Assembly: GCA_947457025.1 (NCBI GenBank)
Contig: CANGUI010000056.1
Location: 1 to 8,804, forward strand
Direction: 5' to 3'
Origin: Flammeovirgaceae bacterium
GTDB lineage: Bacteria; Bacteroidota; Bacteroidia; Cytophagales; Cyclobacteriaceae
DNA: 8,804 nt
In this document: piece after piece, positions 1 to 7,273 of the stretch
How positions within the stretch are numbered: position 1 is the stretch's first letter
How the letters are laid out: the number at the start of each line of letters is the position of its first letter
Program-made: the position numbers and the translations under genes
Notes under the pieces: model-generated
Told to the model about the DNA's origin: nothing
What the model saw: only the letters and a program-made list of their open reading frames with translations
Database searches by the model: none

Positions 1-1346
1 AATCGCTAATCAGTTTAGCCGAAATCAGTGCTCGCCAGAGGGGACAAATAGAGGCACTCAGTTTTCTTGACGAAGCTGAGGCGGTTGCAACAGCATCTCA
101 ATACCCGGAACTCCAAATAGACATTTACAAGAATAAATCGCTGATCTACAATCAAATTAACGATCACAGAAATGCAGCTGACTATCAGTCAAGATACATT
201 CGCTTAAAGGACAGTATCTACAGCAATGAGTTGATTAACAACTTGGCGGATGTCCAAGCCCAATACCAAGAACGCAAAAACCTCAAAACCATCCGCGAAC
301 AGTCTGAAATCCTGCTGCTCAAGGAAGAAATCATCAAACGCCAAAGGCAGCAAACTACCTTCATCACCATTGTGGCGTGCATCGGGATTCTACTGGCCTA
401 CGTATTCTTCCGGTTGCTCCGCGAAATCCAGCGCAAGAAAGCCGACCTGGCGGAAAAAAACAGACAGCTGCGCGAAGCACAGGAGGCCCTGCGCAAAATC
501 ACCCTCGACCTCGACCACCTGGTTGCCGCCCGTACCCGCGACCTGGCTGAGATCAACCGCTCCCTAACCCGCACCAACGAAGAACTCGACCACTTCATCT
601 ACCGCACCTCGCACGACATTCGTGGCCCGCTGGCCAGCCTGCTCGGCCTCGCCTACCTGGGCAAACTCGAAGTAACCGAACCTGTGGCCGGCAACTACCT
701 CCGCCAGATCGACCAAACCGCCTCCAAACTCAACGGCGTGCTCTCCAAACTCGCCAAAATCAACCAGATCAGCCGCGGCATACTGAAACCCGAATCCATC
801 GACTTGCCCGCTCTCATTCAACGGATCGTCACCCGCCAGATAGCCGCTGTGCCGCCCGGCACCGTAGATATTTCGATTGAAGTGGACGATACCGTTCGGC
901 TCATCTCGGATAGCTCGCTGCTCGAGACCTGCCTGGAAAACCTGATCAGCAATGCCATCAAATACCGGGCAGAAGGCCTGCGCTCCCACCCCTTTGTTAA
1001 AATCGTGGTGTACAAAAAAATGCATGCTGCCCTCATTCGCGTGATCGACAACGGCATCGGTATCCCCTCCATGCCCCAGGAGCGGTTGTTCCGCATGTTT
1101 GTCCGCGCATCCGAGCGCTCAGAAACGGGCGGCATTGGCCTCTACCTCGCCAAGCTCAGCGCCACCCGCATCTTCGGTAAACTCAGTTACTCCAAAGACG
1201 AGGCAGGCCACACAGTATTTCTGCTGCTCCTCCATCCCAACCTGGAACAACGCGTAAACCAGTCCGAGCAGGAGAAAACTAAAAAGCGCGTGCAGGAGGC
1301 GTCTGTCCGCGCCCGCGTACGGGCTCTTTCGAACGAGGTGCTGTAA
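1..1346 (+). CDS. Membrane-bound sensor histidine kinase with helical (TPR-like) N-terminal sensor region; 5' end outside the window
   Basis: The reading frame is open from base 3, with no plausible start before an internal TTG at 231. The gene is therefore cut by the window edge and 447 residues are visible. Residues 1 to about 110 are helical and look like the end of a TPR sensor domain, a common Bacteroidota arrangement. Residues about 119-138 form one membrane helix, followed by a charged coiled coil (about 140-195). The HisKA phosphoacceptor motif is [13 protein letters not shown], with His204 (bases 612-614). The HATPase domain shows the N box ([12 protein letters not shown], Asn317), the G1 box (DNGIGIP, Asp349) and the G2 box (GGIGLYLAK, near 376-384). 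From family knowledge it autophosphorylates on His and passes phosphate to a response regulator, but no regulator or receiver domain is visible here. The C-terminus ends in a basic, low-complexity tail. The signal sensed is unknown. Confidence in the kinase call is high; confidence in the TPR call is moderate because most of that region is missing. Confidence 0.93.
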   Translation, partial: SLISLAEISARQRGQIEALSFLDEAEAVATASQYPELQIDIYKNKSLIYNQINDHRNAADYQSRYIRLKDSIYSNELINNLADVQAQYQERKNLKTIREQSEILLLKEEIIKRQRQQTTFITIVACIGILLAYVFFRLLREIQRKKADLAEKNRQLREAQEALRKITLDLDHLVAARTRDLAEINRSLTRTNEELDHFIYRTSHDIRGPLASLLGLAYLGKLEVTEPVAGNYLRQIDQTASKLNGVLSKLAKINQISRGILKPESIDLPALIQRIVTRQIAAVPPGTVDISIEVDDTVRLISDSSLLETCLENLISNAIKYRAEGLRSHPFVKIVVYKKMHAALIRVIDNGIGIPSMPQERLFRMFVRASERSETGGIGLYLAKLSATRIFGKLSYSKDEAGHTVFLLLLHPNLEQRVNQSEQEKTKKRVQEASVRARVRALSNEVL

Positions 1347-1361
1347 ATCCTCAACAATTCG

Positions 1362-1369
1362 CATCTTTG
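1362..1369 (+). promoter_or_regulatory. Possible Bacteroidota-type -7 promoter element for metG
   Basis: The octamer CATCTTTG matches the Bacteroidota -7 consensus TAnnTTTG at all fixed positions except the first. It lies 26 bases before the metG ATG, which would give a short leader of about 20 bases. No clear TTTG-type -33 box is present 19-21 bases upstream, where the end of the kinase gene lies. The call therefore rests on one element. Read-through from the kinase gene could also drive metG. Confidence 0.35.
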
Positions 1370-1373
1370 CAGG

Positions 1374-1385
1374 CCTTTGCAAAGG
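1374..1385. repeat. 12-bp perfect palindrome in the metG leader
   Basis: CCTTTGCAAAGG is its own reverse complement and ends 10 bases before the metG ATG. Its left half repeats the CTTTGC that overlaps the promoter-like box, at 1365-1370 and again at 1375-1380. The two copies are exactly 10 bp, or one helical turn, apart. The position would suit a dimeric regulator or a small effect on translation start, but a 12-bp palindrome can also occur by chance. Confidence 0.35.
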
Positions 1386-1395
1386 TATCCCCCTC

Positions 1396-3498
1396 ATGAG
1401 TACTCCGGTTAAGCGATATACGGTCACTGCCGCCCTTCCCTACGCCAATGGCCCTAAACATATCGGCCATCTCGCAGGCGCTTACATTCCGGCCGACGTA
1501 TACGTGCGCTACTTGCGCCTCCGGCAACGGGATGTAATCTTCGTCTGCGGCAGCGATGAGCACGGCACCGCCATCCCCAACCAGGCGCTGAAAGAAAACA
1601 CTACGCCCCGCGCCATTATCGACAAGTACCACGCCCTCATACGCGACAGCTTCCGCGAGCTGGGCATCTCCTTCGATGTCTACCACCGCACCAGCGAACC
1701 TCTCCACCACGAAACATCGCAGGAGTTTTTTCTTGCCCTTCACCACAAGGGACTACTCACCGAGGAAACCAGTGAGCAGTTTTTCGACGCTCAGGCCAAC
1801 GCCTTCCTGGCCGACCGCTACATCATCGGTACCTGCCCACGCTGCGGCCACCCCGATGCATTTGGCGACCAGTGCGAAAAATGCGGCTCTACTCTCAGCC
1901 CCGCAGAACTAATCAACCCACGCTCCACGCTGTCGGGCCAAACGCCCGTGCTGCGCCCCACCCGCCACTGGTACCTGCCGCTCCAGAACTACGAACCCTG
2001 GCTGCGCGAGTGGATCCTGAAAGACCACGCCCACGATTGGAAACCCAACGTCTACGGCCAGTGCAAATCGTGGATTGACGCCGGTCTTCAGCCCCGCGCC
2101 ATGACCCGCGACCTCGACTGGGGCATACACGTGCCGCTGCCCGATGCTGCCGGCAAGGTGCTCTACGTCTGGTTCGATGCTCCCATCGGCTATATCTCCG
2201 CCACGCGCGCGCTGTTTCAGGAACTCAGCTCCGGTACCCGGCAATTCGCCACCCCGCAGCGCGATTTCGGCGCTGTGCAGCCAGACGACTGGAAAACCTA
2301 CTGGGAAGCGGACGATACCCAATTGGTTCATTTCATCGGCAAAGACAACATCGTTTTTCATTGCATCATCTTTCCGATCATGCTGCATGCCTCCCAACGC
2401 TTCATCGTGCCCACCAACGTGCCCGCCAACGAGTTCATGAACCTGGAGGGCAATAAAATGAGCACCAGCCGGGGTTGGTCGATTGAAATGCACGAGTACC
2501 TGACCGATTTCCCCGGAAAACCCGATATCCTGCGCTACGCACTGCTCACCAACCTGCCCGAAACAAAAGACAGCGAGTTTACCTGGAAAGACTTTCAGGC
2601 CAAAAACAACAACGAACTCGTGGCCATCTTCGGCAACTTCGTAAACCGTGCTCTGGTGCTCACTCAGAAATTTTTCGCCAACATGGTGCCCCCCCGTGGG
2701 CCCGCCACACCGGTGGATGAACACGCCCTTGCCGCCATCGCCGCCGCACCGGCTGCCATCGCCGCCGCCATCGAAGCCTTTCGCTTCCGCGAAGCCACCG
2801 CTGCCCTCCTCGACCTGGCCCGCACTGGCAACAAATACCTGGCCGACACCGAACCCTGGAAGGTTGCCAGGCATGACCTCCCCCGCGTGGGTACAATCCT
2901 CCACATCGCCCTGCAGATTGCCGCCAACCTGGCACTCGTGGCCGAGCCATTCCTGCCGTTCAGTGCGCAGAAGCTGCGCTCCATGCTCCGCCTGCAACCT
3001 CACCCGTGGACGGCCGCCGGCAGCGACACCCTCTTGCCTGCCGGCCACGAGCTCGGTTTGGCTGAACTGTTATTCGAAAAAATCGAAGACCCCATAATTG
3101 ACAAGCAGATAAAAAAACTGATGGACACCCAAAACGCCCCCACGCCGGCCCCCGTCGTGGCACCCCTGAAGCCGGAAATCGTATTCGATGACTTCACCAA
3201 ACTAGACCTGCGCGTGGGTACTGTAACCGCAGCCTCAAGAATGGAAAAGTCAGACAAACTGCTCCGCCTCACCATCGATGATGGCCTCCAGGCCCGCACC
3301 ATCCTCAGCGGCATTGCCAAACACTACACCCCCGAGCAATTAGTGGGGCAACACGTAACCTTCATCGCCAACCTGGCACCGCGGAAAATGATGGGAATCG
3401 AATCGCAGGGCATGGTGCTGATGGCTGAAGACGGTGACGGCAAACTCCGGTTATTGCAGCCGGATCATCCCGTACGGCCAGGTGCTACCATTAGCTGA
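1396..3498 (+). CDS. metG: Methionyl-tRNA synthetase with C-terminal tRNA-binding domain
   Basis: Charges tRNA-Met (initiator and elongator) with methionine, using ATP, in the cytoplasm; essential. The class I signature HIGH is at residues 22-25 and the KMSKS loop is KMSTS at 354-358. The zinc-knuckle insert has all four cysteines (Cys147, Cys150, Cys160, Cys163), the four-cysteine form also found in E. coli MetRS. The catalytic core is followed by the helical anticodon-binding domain (about 390-560). A Pro/Ala-rich linker (about 575-594) then leads to an EMAP II/Trbp111-like OB-fold (about 595-700, starting [14 protein letters not shown]), which increases tRNA affinity and often mediates dimerisation. 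The 700-residue length fits a full enzyme of this type (E. coli about 677). The ATG at 1396 puts the HIGH motif at the expected distance from the N-terminus. The gene starts 49 bp after the kinase stop. All key motifs are intact and I see nothing abnormal. Confidence 0.98.
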   Translation: MSTPVKRYTVTAALPYANGPKHIGHLAGAYIPADVYVRYLRLRQRDVIFVCGSDEHGTAIPNQALKENTTPRAIIDKYHALIRDSFRELGISFDVYHRTSEPLHHETSQEFFLALHHKGLLTEETSEQFFDAQANAFLADRYIIGTCPRCGHPDAFGDQCEKCGSTLSPAELINPRSTLSGQTPVLRPTRHWYLPLQNYEPWLREWILKDHAHDWKPNVYGQCKSWIDAGLQPRAMTRDLDWGIHVPLPDAAGKVLYVWFDAPIGYISATRALFQELSSGTRQFATPQRDFGAVQPDDWKTYWEADDTQLVHFIGKDNIVFHCIIFPIMLHASQRFIVPTNVPANEFMNLEGNKMSTSRGWSIEMHEYLTDFPGKPDILRYALLTNLPETKDSEFTWKDFQAKNNNELVAIFGNFVNRALVLTQKFFANMVPPRGPATPVDEHALAAIAAAPAAIAAAIEAFRFREATAALLDLARTGNKYLADTEPWKVARHDLPRVGTILHIALQIAANLALVAEPFLPFSAQKLRSMLRLQPHPWTAAGSDTLLPAGHELGLAELLFEKIEDPIIDKQIKKLMDTQNAPTPAPVVAPLKPEIVFDDFTKLDLRVGTVTAASRMEKSDKLLRLTIDDGLQARTILSGIAKHYTPEQLVGQHVTFIANLAPRKMMGIESQGMVLMAEDGDGKLRLLQPDHPVRPGATIS

Positions 3499-3509
3499 CG
3501 CCCCACACC

Positions 3510-3605
3510 AAGGCCCTTCAGGGGGTGCCCCTGCGCTGCCCGCAAGGCCTCGCGGCAGGGTCGGGCCTTCGTGGCTCGCCACCCACCGCCAAGCCCCGGC
3601 GGGCT
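3510..3605. other. Intergenic cluster of inverted repeats, predicted branched RNA/DNA structure
   Basis: The 198-bp gap between metG and the patatin gene is GC-rich and holds nested inverted repeats. An outer 7-bp stem pairs AAGGCCC (3510-3516) with GGGCCTT (3563-3569). Inside it are a hairpin AGGGG/CCCCT (3520-3524 with 3528-3532) and a hairpin CTGCCCGC/GCGGCAG (3536-3543 with 3552-3558, one bulged C), giving a three-way junction. Two further hairpins follow: GTGGC/GCCAC (3571-3582) and AGCCC/GGGCT (3592-3605). A competing stem CCCTGC/GCAGGG (3529-3534 with 3555-3560) is also possible. No T-run follows on either strand, so it is not a classical intrinsic terminator. It could be a dispersed REP-like repeat, a transcript-end stabiliser or a leader element of the downstream gene. 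Only the pairings are seen directly; the function is open. Confidence 0.5.
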
Positions 3606-3696
3606 CAAACAAACCCACTCAGTCCCTCACCCGGGGAAGAGCCACCCGCCAAACCAGCGCAACGAACCAACATAGCAACGCCCAGAGGCTAAACCC

Positions 3697-6015
3697 ATGA
3701 CGCGCAGATTTCTTTGGTGGCTCATGATGATCCTGCCCGTAGTCAGTGGGGCGGCCCAGCCGCGTCCGAAAATCGGACTTGTCCTGAGTGGAGGCGGTGC
3801 CAAAGGCTTCGCCCACATTCGCGTATTGCAGGTGTTGGATTCCCTCGGCATTGTGCCCGATTACATCGCCGGTACCAGCATGGGCTCCATCGTGGGCGGG
3901 CTCTACGCGGCCGGCTATACCGGTAACCAGATCGACTCCATCGCCAAACGGCTCGACTGGAACCAGCTGCTAACCAACAGCGTCTCCTTCGATGAAATCA
4001 ACATTGAAGAAAAAGATGAATTCGGGCGGTACATCTACGAACTGCCTCTCGTGGGACTCAAACCAAAACTGCCCCTGGGGCTCATCGAAGGGCAGCAGAT
4101 CGAAGAACTTCTGGCCGACCTGTTCTTCCACGTTAATACCATCCACGATTTCAAAAAACTACCAACCCCGTTCTTGTGTGTAGCCTCCGACATCATCCGG
4201 GGCGAGCCCGTGGTACTCCGCCATGGCAGCCTGCCGACAGCCATCCGGGCCAGCATGTCAATCCCGTCTATCTTTGCACCGGTGCGCCGCGACGGACGCC
4301 TGTTGGTGGATGGCGGAGTTTTTAACAACCTGCCCGTAAGCTACTGTCGCCAGATGGGCGCCACCTACATTATCGCGTCGGATGTGGATGGAGGGCTGTA
4401 TCGCGAATCCGAACTTACCTCCGCTGCCCAACTGCTGATGCAAACCGCCCTGCTGGTCGGCAACATCACCTACCGCCAGGAAGTGAAGGATGTTGACCTG
4501 CTCATCGACATTTACCCCCACCTGCGCTACGGCACCATGGATTTCAGTCAGCGGTCTGACATGATGAGGGCCGGGAATGAGGCTGTTCGGGAGGTCATTC
4601 CCCGGTTGGTTGACCTCGCCAAGCGCCAGCGCACATTTCCGCCTCGCCAAGTGCAGCCGATTCCACGCGTAAACCGCCGCTACAGCATTCAGAACCTCAC
4701 CACCGATGGCATCAGCGAGCCAAATGTCAAACTCGTTCAAGCCCGCTTCCACGCCCAACCTGGCGAGCAACTTGGCTCCGCCGCCATCAGCGCCCGCGTT
4801 CACAGCCTCATGGGCATGCGCCTGTTTGATAAAATTGGCTACCACATCGAAGGCGACAGCCTGCAGAGTACCCTCACGTTAAAAGCCACTGAGCGTCCCG
4901 CCAATGCCGTGAAGTTCGCCATGCACTACGACACCGAGCGCGGCGCCGGCGTCATCCTCAACTTCACCAAACGAAACTTTCTGCTACCCGCTTCGCGGTT
5001 CGTAACCACCGTAGACCTGGCCGAAAGCCCCCGCCTGCGGGCGAACTACTTCTACTACCTCGGCCGCCAAGCGCAGTGGTGGCACCGCACCGAACTATAC
5101 GGTGAACGCCTCCTCGTCAATTCCTTCATTCAGGGAACACCCGTGCCCGACATCGTAAGCCAACACACCATGGCCACTACCATGATCCACTCCTCGGTTA
5201 GCCCCGCGCAACAAGTCGGGGCCGGGCTAATCTGGCAACAAAACGAACTGCGACCCAAAGTAGACCCCAACTCCAAAAACCGCCCCGACCCGCTGGAGAT
5301 TGTTGATTATTCCATGGCCACATTCGGTACGCGCCTTTTCTTTCAACACAATACACTTAACAAAGTATTTTTCCCTACCCGGGGCAAGTGGCTCCAGGTA
5401 GAATGGAAAGTGCTCGCATCTAACCGCTTTCGGGCCGATTTACTGCAGAGCGCTCAACTACCCTCCAGCCGGCTGCTGGTAGAAGGCCTCATGCCCGCCT
5501 ATAGTCGTCTGAACATCAAAGCCCAGCACCTGCTCCCGCTGGGTAGCCGCTCGGTAGTGCAGCTGACTGCCCAAATCGGACAGACGTTTGAAATGTTCGC
5601 AGAATCGGGGGATTTCTCGGTCTATGATGTAGCCGCCGGTGACTTTTTCCATGTGGGTGGCCAGGTACAACGCCCCCGGCCGAACAGCTTCCTATTGATG
5701 GGCCTTCGCCAAGGTGAGCTGAGTGTTCCGCAGGCGATTGTCATGGGCGCACATCTGCAATATACATGTGCAAAAAATACATACCTGATTCCCACCGTAA
5801 ACGTGCTGGCAGGCGGCTACCGGCCCGCTGATTTCTGGCGCACGGTGGGGCACGTTCAATTCAGCGACCAGGTAAACGATCAGGCATTTTACCAACTCGG
5901 ATACGGCGTAACGGCCGCCTACTACAGCATCCTCGGACCAATTCAGGTATCCGTAGCTCACAATCCCCAAACGGGTAAGGTGCGCGGCTTCTTCAACATC
6001 GGTTTCTCATTCTGA
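3697..6015 (+). CDS. Patatin-like phospholipase fused to a POTRA-like region and outer-membrane beta-barrel (PlpD-like, type Vd architecture)
   Basis: Predicted secreted lipid acyl hydrolase anchored in the outer membrane. Residues 1-20 form a signal peptide (basic MTRR, hydrophobic core, likely cleavage near SGAA-QP). The patatin domain (about 25-300) has the oxyanion-hole motif GGGAKG (32-37), the nucleophile elbow GTSMG with Ser61, and the catalytic Asp205 in DGG (205-207). These form the Ser-Asp dyad of the family. A POTRA-like segment follows (about 327-398, with the ISEPNVKL and LFDKIGYHI patterns). The last 370 or so residues are an amphipathic barrel of BamA/Omp85 type ending in GFSF; a C-terminal Phe is typical of outer-membrane proteins. 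This order matches Pseudomonas PlpD, in which the barrel displays or releases the lipase. The substrate is not shown by the sequence. The usual Gly after the conserved AHI of the family is Arg42 here. No clear ribosome-binding site or promoter precedes the ATG, so it may be cotranscribed with metG across the 198-bp gap. Confidence 0.93.
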   Translation: MTRRFLWWLMMILPVVSGAAQPRPKIGLVLSGGGAKGFAHIRVLQVLDSLGIVPDYIAGTSMGSIVGGLYAAGYTGNQIDSIAKRLDWNQLLTNSVSFDEINIEEKDEFGRYIYELPLVGLKPKLPLGLIEGQQIEELLADLFFHVNTIHDFKKLPTPFLCVASDIIRGEPVVLRHGSLPTAIRASMSIPSIFAPVRRDGRLLVDGGVFNNLPVSYCRQMGATYIIASDVDGGLYRESELTSAAQLLMQTALLVGNITYRQEVKDVDLLIDIYPHLRYGTMDFSQRSDMMRAGNEAVREVIPRLVDLAKRQRTFPPRQVQPIPRVNRRYSIQNLTTDGISEPNVKLVQARFHAQPGEQLGSAAISARVHSLMGMRLFDKIGYHIEGDSLQSTLTLKATERPANAVKFAMHYDTERGAGVILNFTKRNFLLPASRFVTTVDLAESPRLRANYFYYLGRQAQWWHRTELYGERLLVNSFIQGTPVPDIVSQHTMATTMIHSSVSPAQQVGAGLIWQQNELRPKVDPNSKNRPDPLEIVDYSMATFGTRLFFQHNTLNKVFFPTRGKWLQVEWKVLASNRFRADLLQSAQLPSSRLLVEGLMPAYSRLNIKAQHLLPLGSRSVVQLTAQIGQTFEMFAESGDFSVYDVAAGDFFHVGGQVQRPRPNSFLLMGLRQGELSVPQAIVMGAHLQYTCAKNTYLIPTVNVLAGGYRPADFWRTVGHVQFSDQVNDQAFYQLGYGVTAAYYSILGPIQVSVAHNPQTGKVRGFFNIGFSF

Positions 6016-6312
6016 CTTGTTCGCTACACCCGCTGTGGGCTTCAGGTGCTGCAAAAACTCCGCCGGACATGAGCTGTTCTGAAAACCGAAATCCTCAGCA
6101 ACTTCACCGCCATCAGGGGCACGCACGTGTGTACTGCCCTGCACCTAAACAAGCGAAATTCATCGCAAATAAATATGGAAGGAAGGTATCACGTTGGGCA
6201 GAAGGGTAGGCCTATTTGCCATTACATAACGCACGAAAATAACGGCAAAAGATAGCCAGCAGAATATGAATACATCCAAAAGAAAATCCCGGAAGGGCGT
6301 TAAAAAAAACGT
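6016..6312. other. Gap between convergent genes, no supported gene
   Basis: This 297-bp stretch lies between the 3' ends of the rightward patatin gene and the leftward lipoprotein gene. Its right half is much richer in A and T than the flanking genes. Just past the lipoprotein stop, read on the minus strand, a T8 run (6302-6309 region) is followed by a short CCC/GGG hairpin (6288-6297) and then ATTTTCTTTT. This could be a weak terminator for the leftward operon, but the stem has only 3 bp. Two overlapping frames of 45-46 residues on opposite strands are open here, and neither has support as a gene. No good terminator is visible for the patatin gene. Confidence 0.5.
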
Positions 6313-7260
6313 CTACTGAGAAGTCCGATTCAACTCCACCTCCGCAGCTATAAAACCAAAAGCGGCAAACTGCTTCCCTTCAACCACCTGCTGAAACACC
6401 GCATTCGCTTTGGCAGGCTCACCCGTATACAAATACCAGTTGCCAACGCCATACCCCTGCGTGGCCATGGCCAGGTCGCGATCTTCAGACGTACCTTGTA
6501 CGTGTAACACCTCTTCCGGTGAACGTTTCCCCGCATACAACTGAAGGCGCTGGTGGTACGAATCGTTTTCGATGAGGTTCAGCGAATCCGGGAGCATCGC
6601 CAGTACATTGGCGGCCTGTTCTTTTTTACCGGCCCGCTGCAGCGCCATGTACAACCAATCGGCCGTTGCGGTTTTCAGATCATCGTTGACAGACACCGTC
6701 CAGCATTCCTTGTAAGCGGCAATGGCTTTTTCCCAATCGCCCTTCAGGTAGTAGGCCAGCCCAAGGTGGTACCAGATGTTAAACTGCGTATTGGAGAGCG
6801 GCTGGTTGAGTTTGTTCGGCTGCCCGTCGGGTTCAATTTCTATCGGGGCGCCCTGCATGAGCGTAGCCGCCTTTTCGAGGTCGGTAATGGCAGCATCAAA
6901 ATTTCGAAGGGTGATGTAGCGATGGCCGCGATGCCGGTAGAGGCGGTACGAAGCCGGGTAGCGACCTATTGCCTCCGTGAAGATATCGATGGCGCGCTGG
7001 TAGTGGGCGAGGTAGGCTTCGCGCCGGCCGTACCAGATGTAGTTTTCTTCAGAAGCATCCGCCTCGAAATTCTTTTGCGCCACCAGCAGGTTGCTGTCGA
7101 GCAGCGCTTGTACTTCCGGCGTACGGGTGGGCTCGAAAAAAGGTGTGCCGCTGAGTGAAATAACGACCGGTGCGGGTGGGTTGGCGGTCTCTTGGCGGGG
7201 CGACTCGCAGCCCAGGAGGGAAACCAACGTTAACACTCCAAAAAAAGTAATCACGCGCAT
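6313..7260 (-). CDS. TPR-repeat lipoprotein of unknown function
   Basis: A 315-residue predicted lipoprotein. The N-terminus MRVITFFGVLTLVSLLGC is a signal peptide ending in the lipobox LLGC, with Cys18 as the lipidated residue. After a Pro-rich spacer (about 19-48) come helical repeats. TPR units are readable at about 73-106 (YLAHYQRAIDIFTEAIGRYP), 104-137 (RLYRHRGHRYITLRNFDAAITDLEKA) and 160-193 (WYHLGLAYYLKGDWEKAIAAY), with probable degenerate repeats to the end. The RLYRHRGHRYI stretch fits my memory of a conserved but uncharacterised TPR family in Bacteroidota and related phyla. TPR domains bind proteins, so an adaptor or assembly role in the envelope is likely, but the partner is not known. 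The ATG at 7260 is supported by the signal peptide beginning exactly there. It starts 13 bp after the stop of the amidohydrolase gene, so the two are almost certainly cotranscribed. No enzymatic motif is seen. Confidence 0.88.
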   Translation of the reverse strand: MRVITFFGVLTLVSLLGCESPRQETANPPAPVVISLSGTPFFEPTRTPEVQALLDSNLLVAQKNFEADASEENYIWYGRREAYLAHYQRAIDIFTEAIGRYPASYRLYRHRGHRYITLRNFDAAITDLEKAATLMQGAPIEIEPDGQPNKLNQPLSNTQFNIWYHLGLAYYLKGDWEKAIAAYKECWTVSVNDDLKTATADWLYMALQRAGKKEQAANVLAMLPDSLNLIENDSYHQRLQLYAGKRSPEEVLHVQGTSEDRDLAMATQGYGVGNWYLYTGEPAKANAVFQQVVEGKQFAAFGFIAAEVELNRTSQ

Positions 7261-7273
7261 AGGTGCTGGCTGT

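Noticed and set aside
1909..3048. A 379-codon open frame on the minus strand inside metG
   Set aside because: It lies wholly antisense to a gene with intact catalytic motifs. Its His/Gly/Val-rich translation shows no recognisable domain, and GC-biased third positions produce such open antisense frames.
3434..3700. An 88-codon plus-strand frame crossing the metG end and the spacer
   Set aside because: It overlaps the end of metG and runs through the inverted-repeat cluster. Its Pro/Ala/Ser/Thr-rich translation resembles no protein family.
6007..6144. A 45-residue minus-strand frame with a GTG start, overlapping the patatin 3' end
   Set aside because: A stop codon directly precedes the GTG, no domain is recognised, and it overlaps both the patatin gene and another equally open frame on the opposite strand. 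It might be a decayed gene end but cannot be supported.
6069..6209. A 46-residue plus-strand frame starting at an ATG after the patatin gene
   Set aside because: No ribosome-binding site, promoter or recognisable domain, and short frames like this are expected by chance in a 297-bp gap.
6281..6312. Intrinsic terminator of the leftward operon
   Set aside because: T-rich stretches are present on the minus strand, but the only hairpin has a 3-bp stem, too weak to call; it is mentioned only in the description of the gap.
6553..7158. A 201-codon plus-strand frame opposite the TPR lipoprotein
   Set aside because: It is the shadow of a minus-strand gene that has a lipobox and TPR repeats; its own translation shows no domain.
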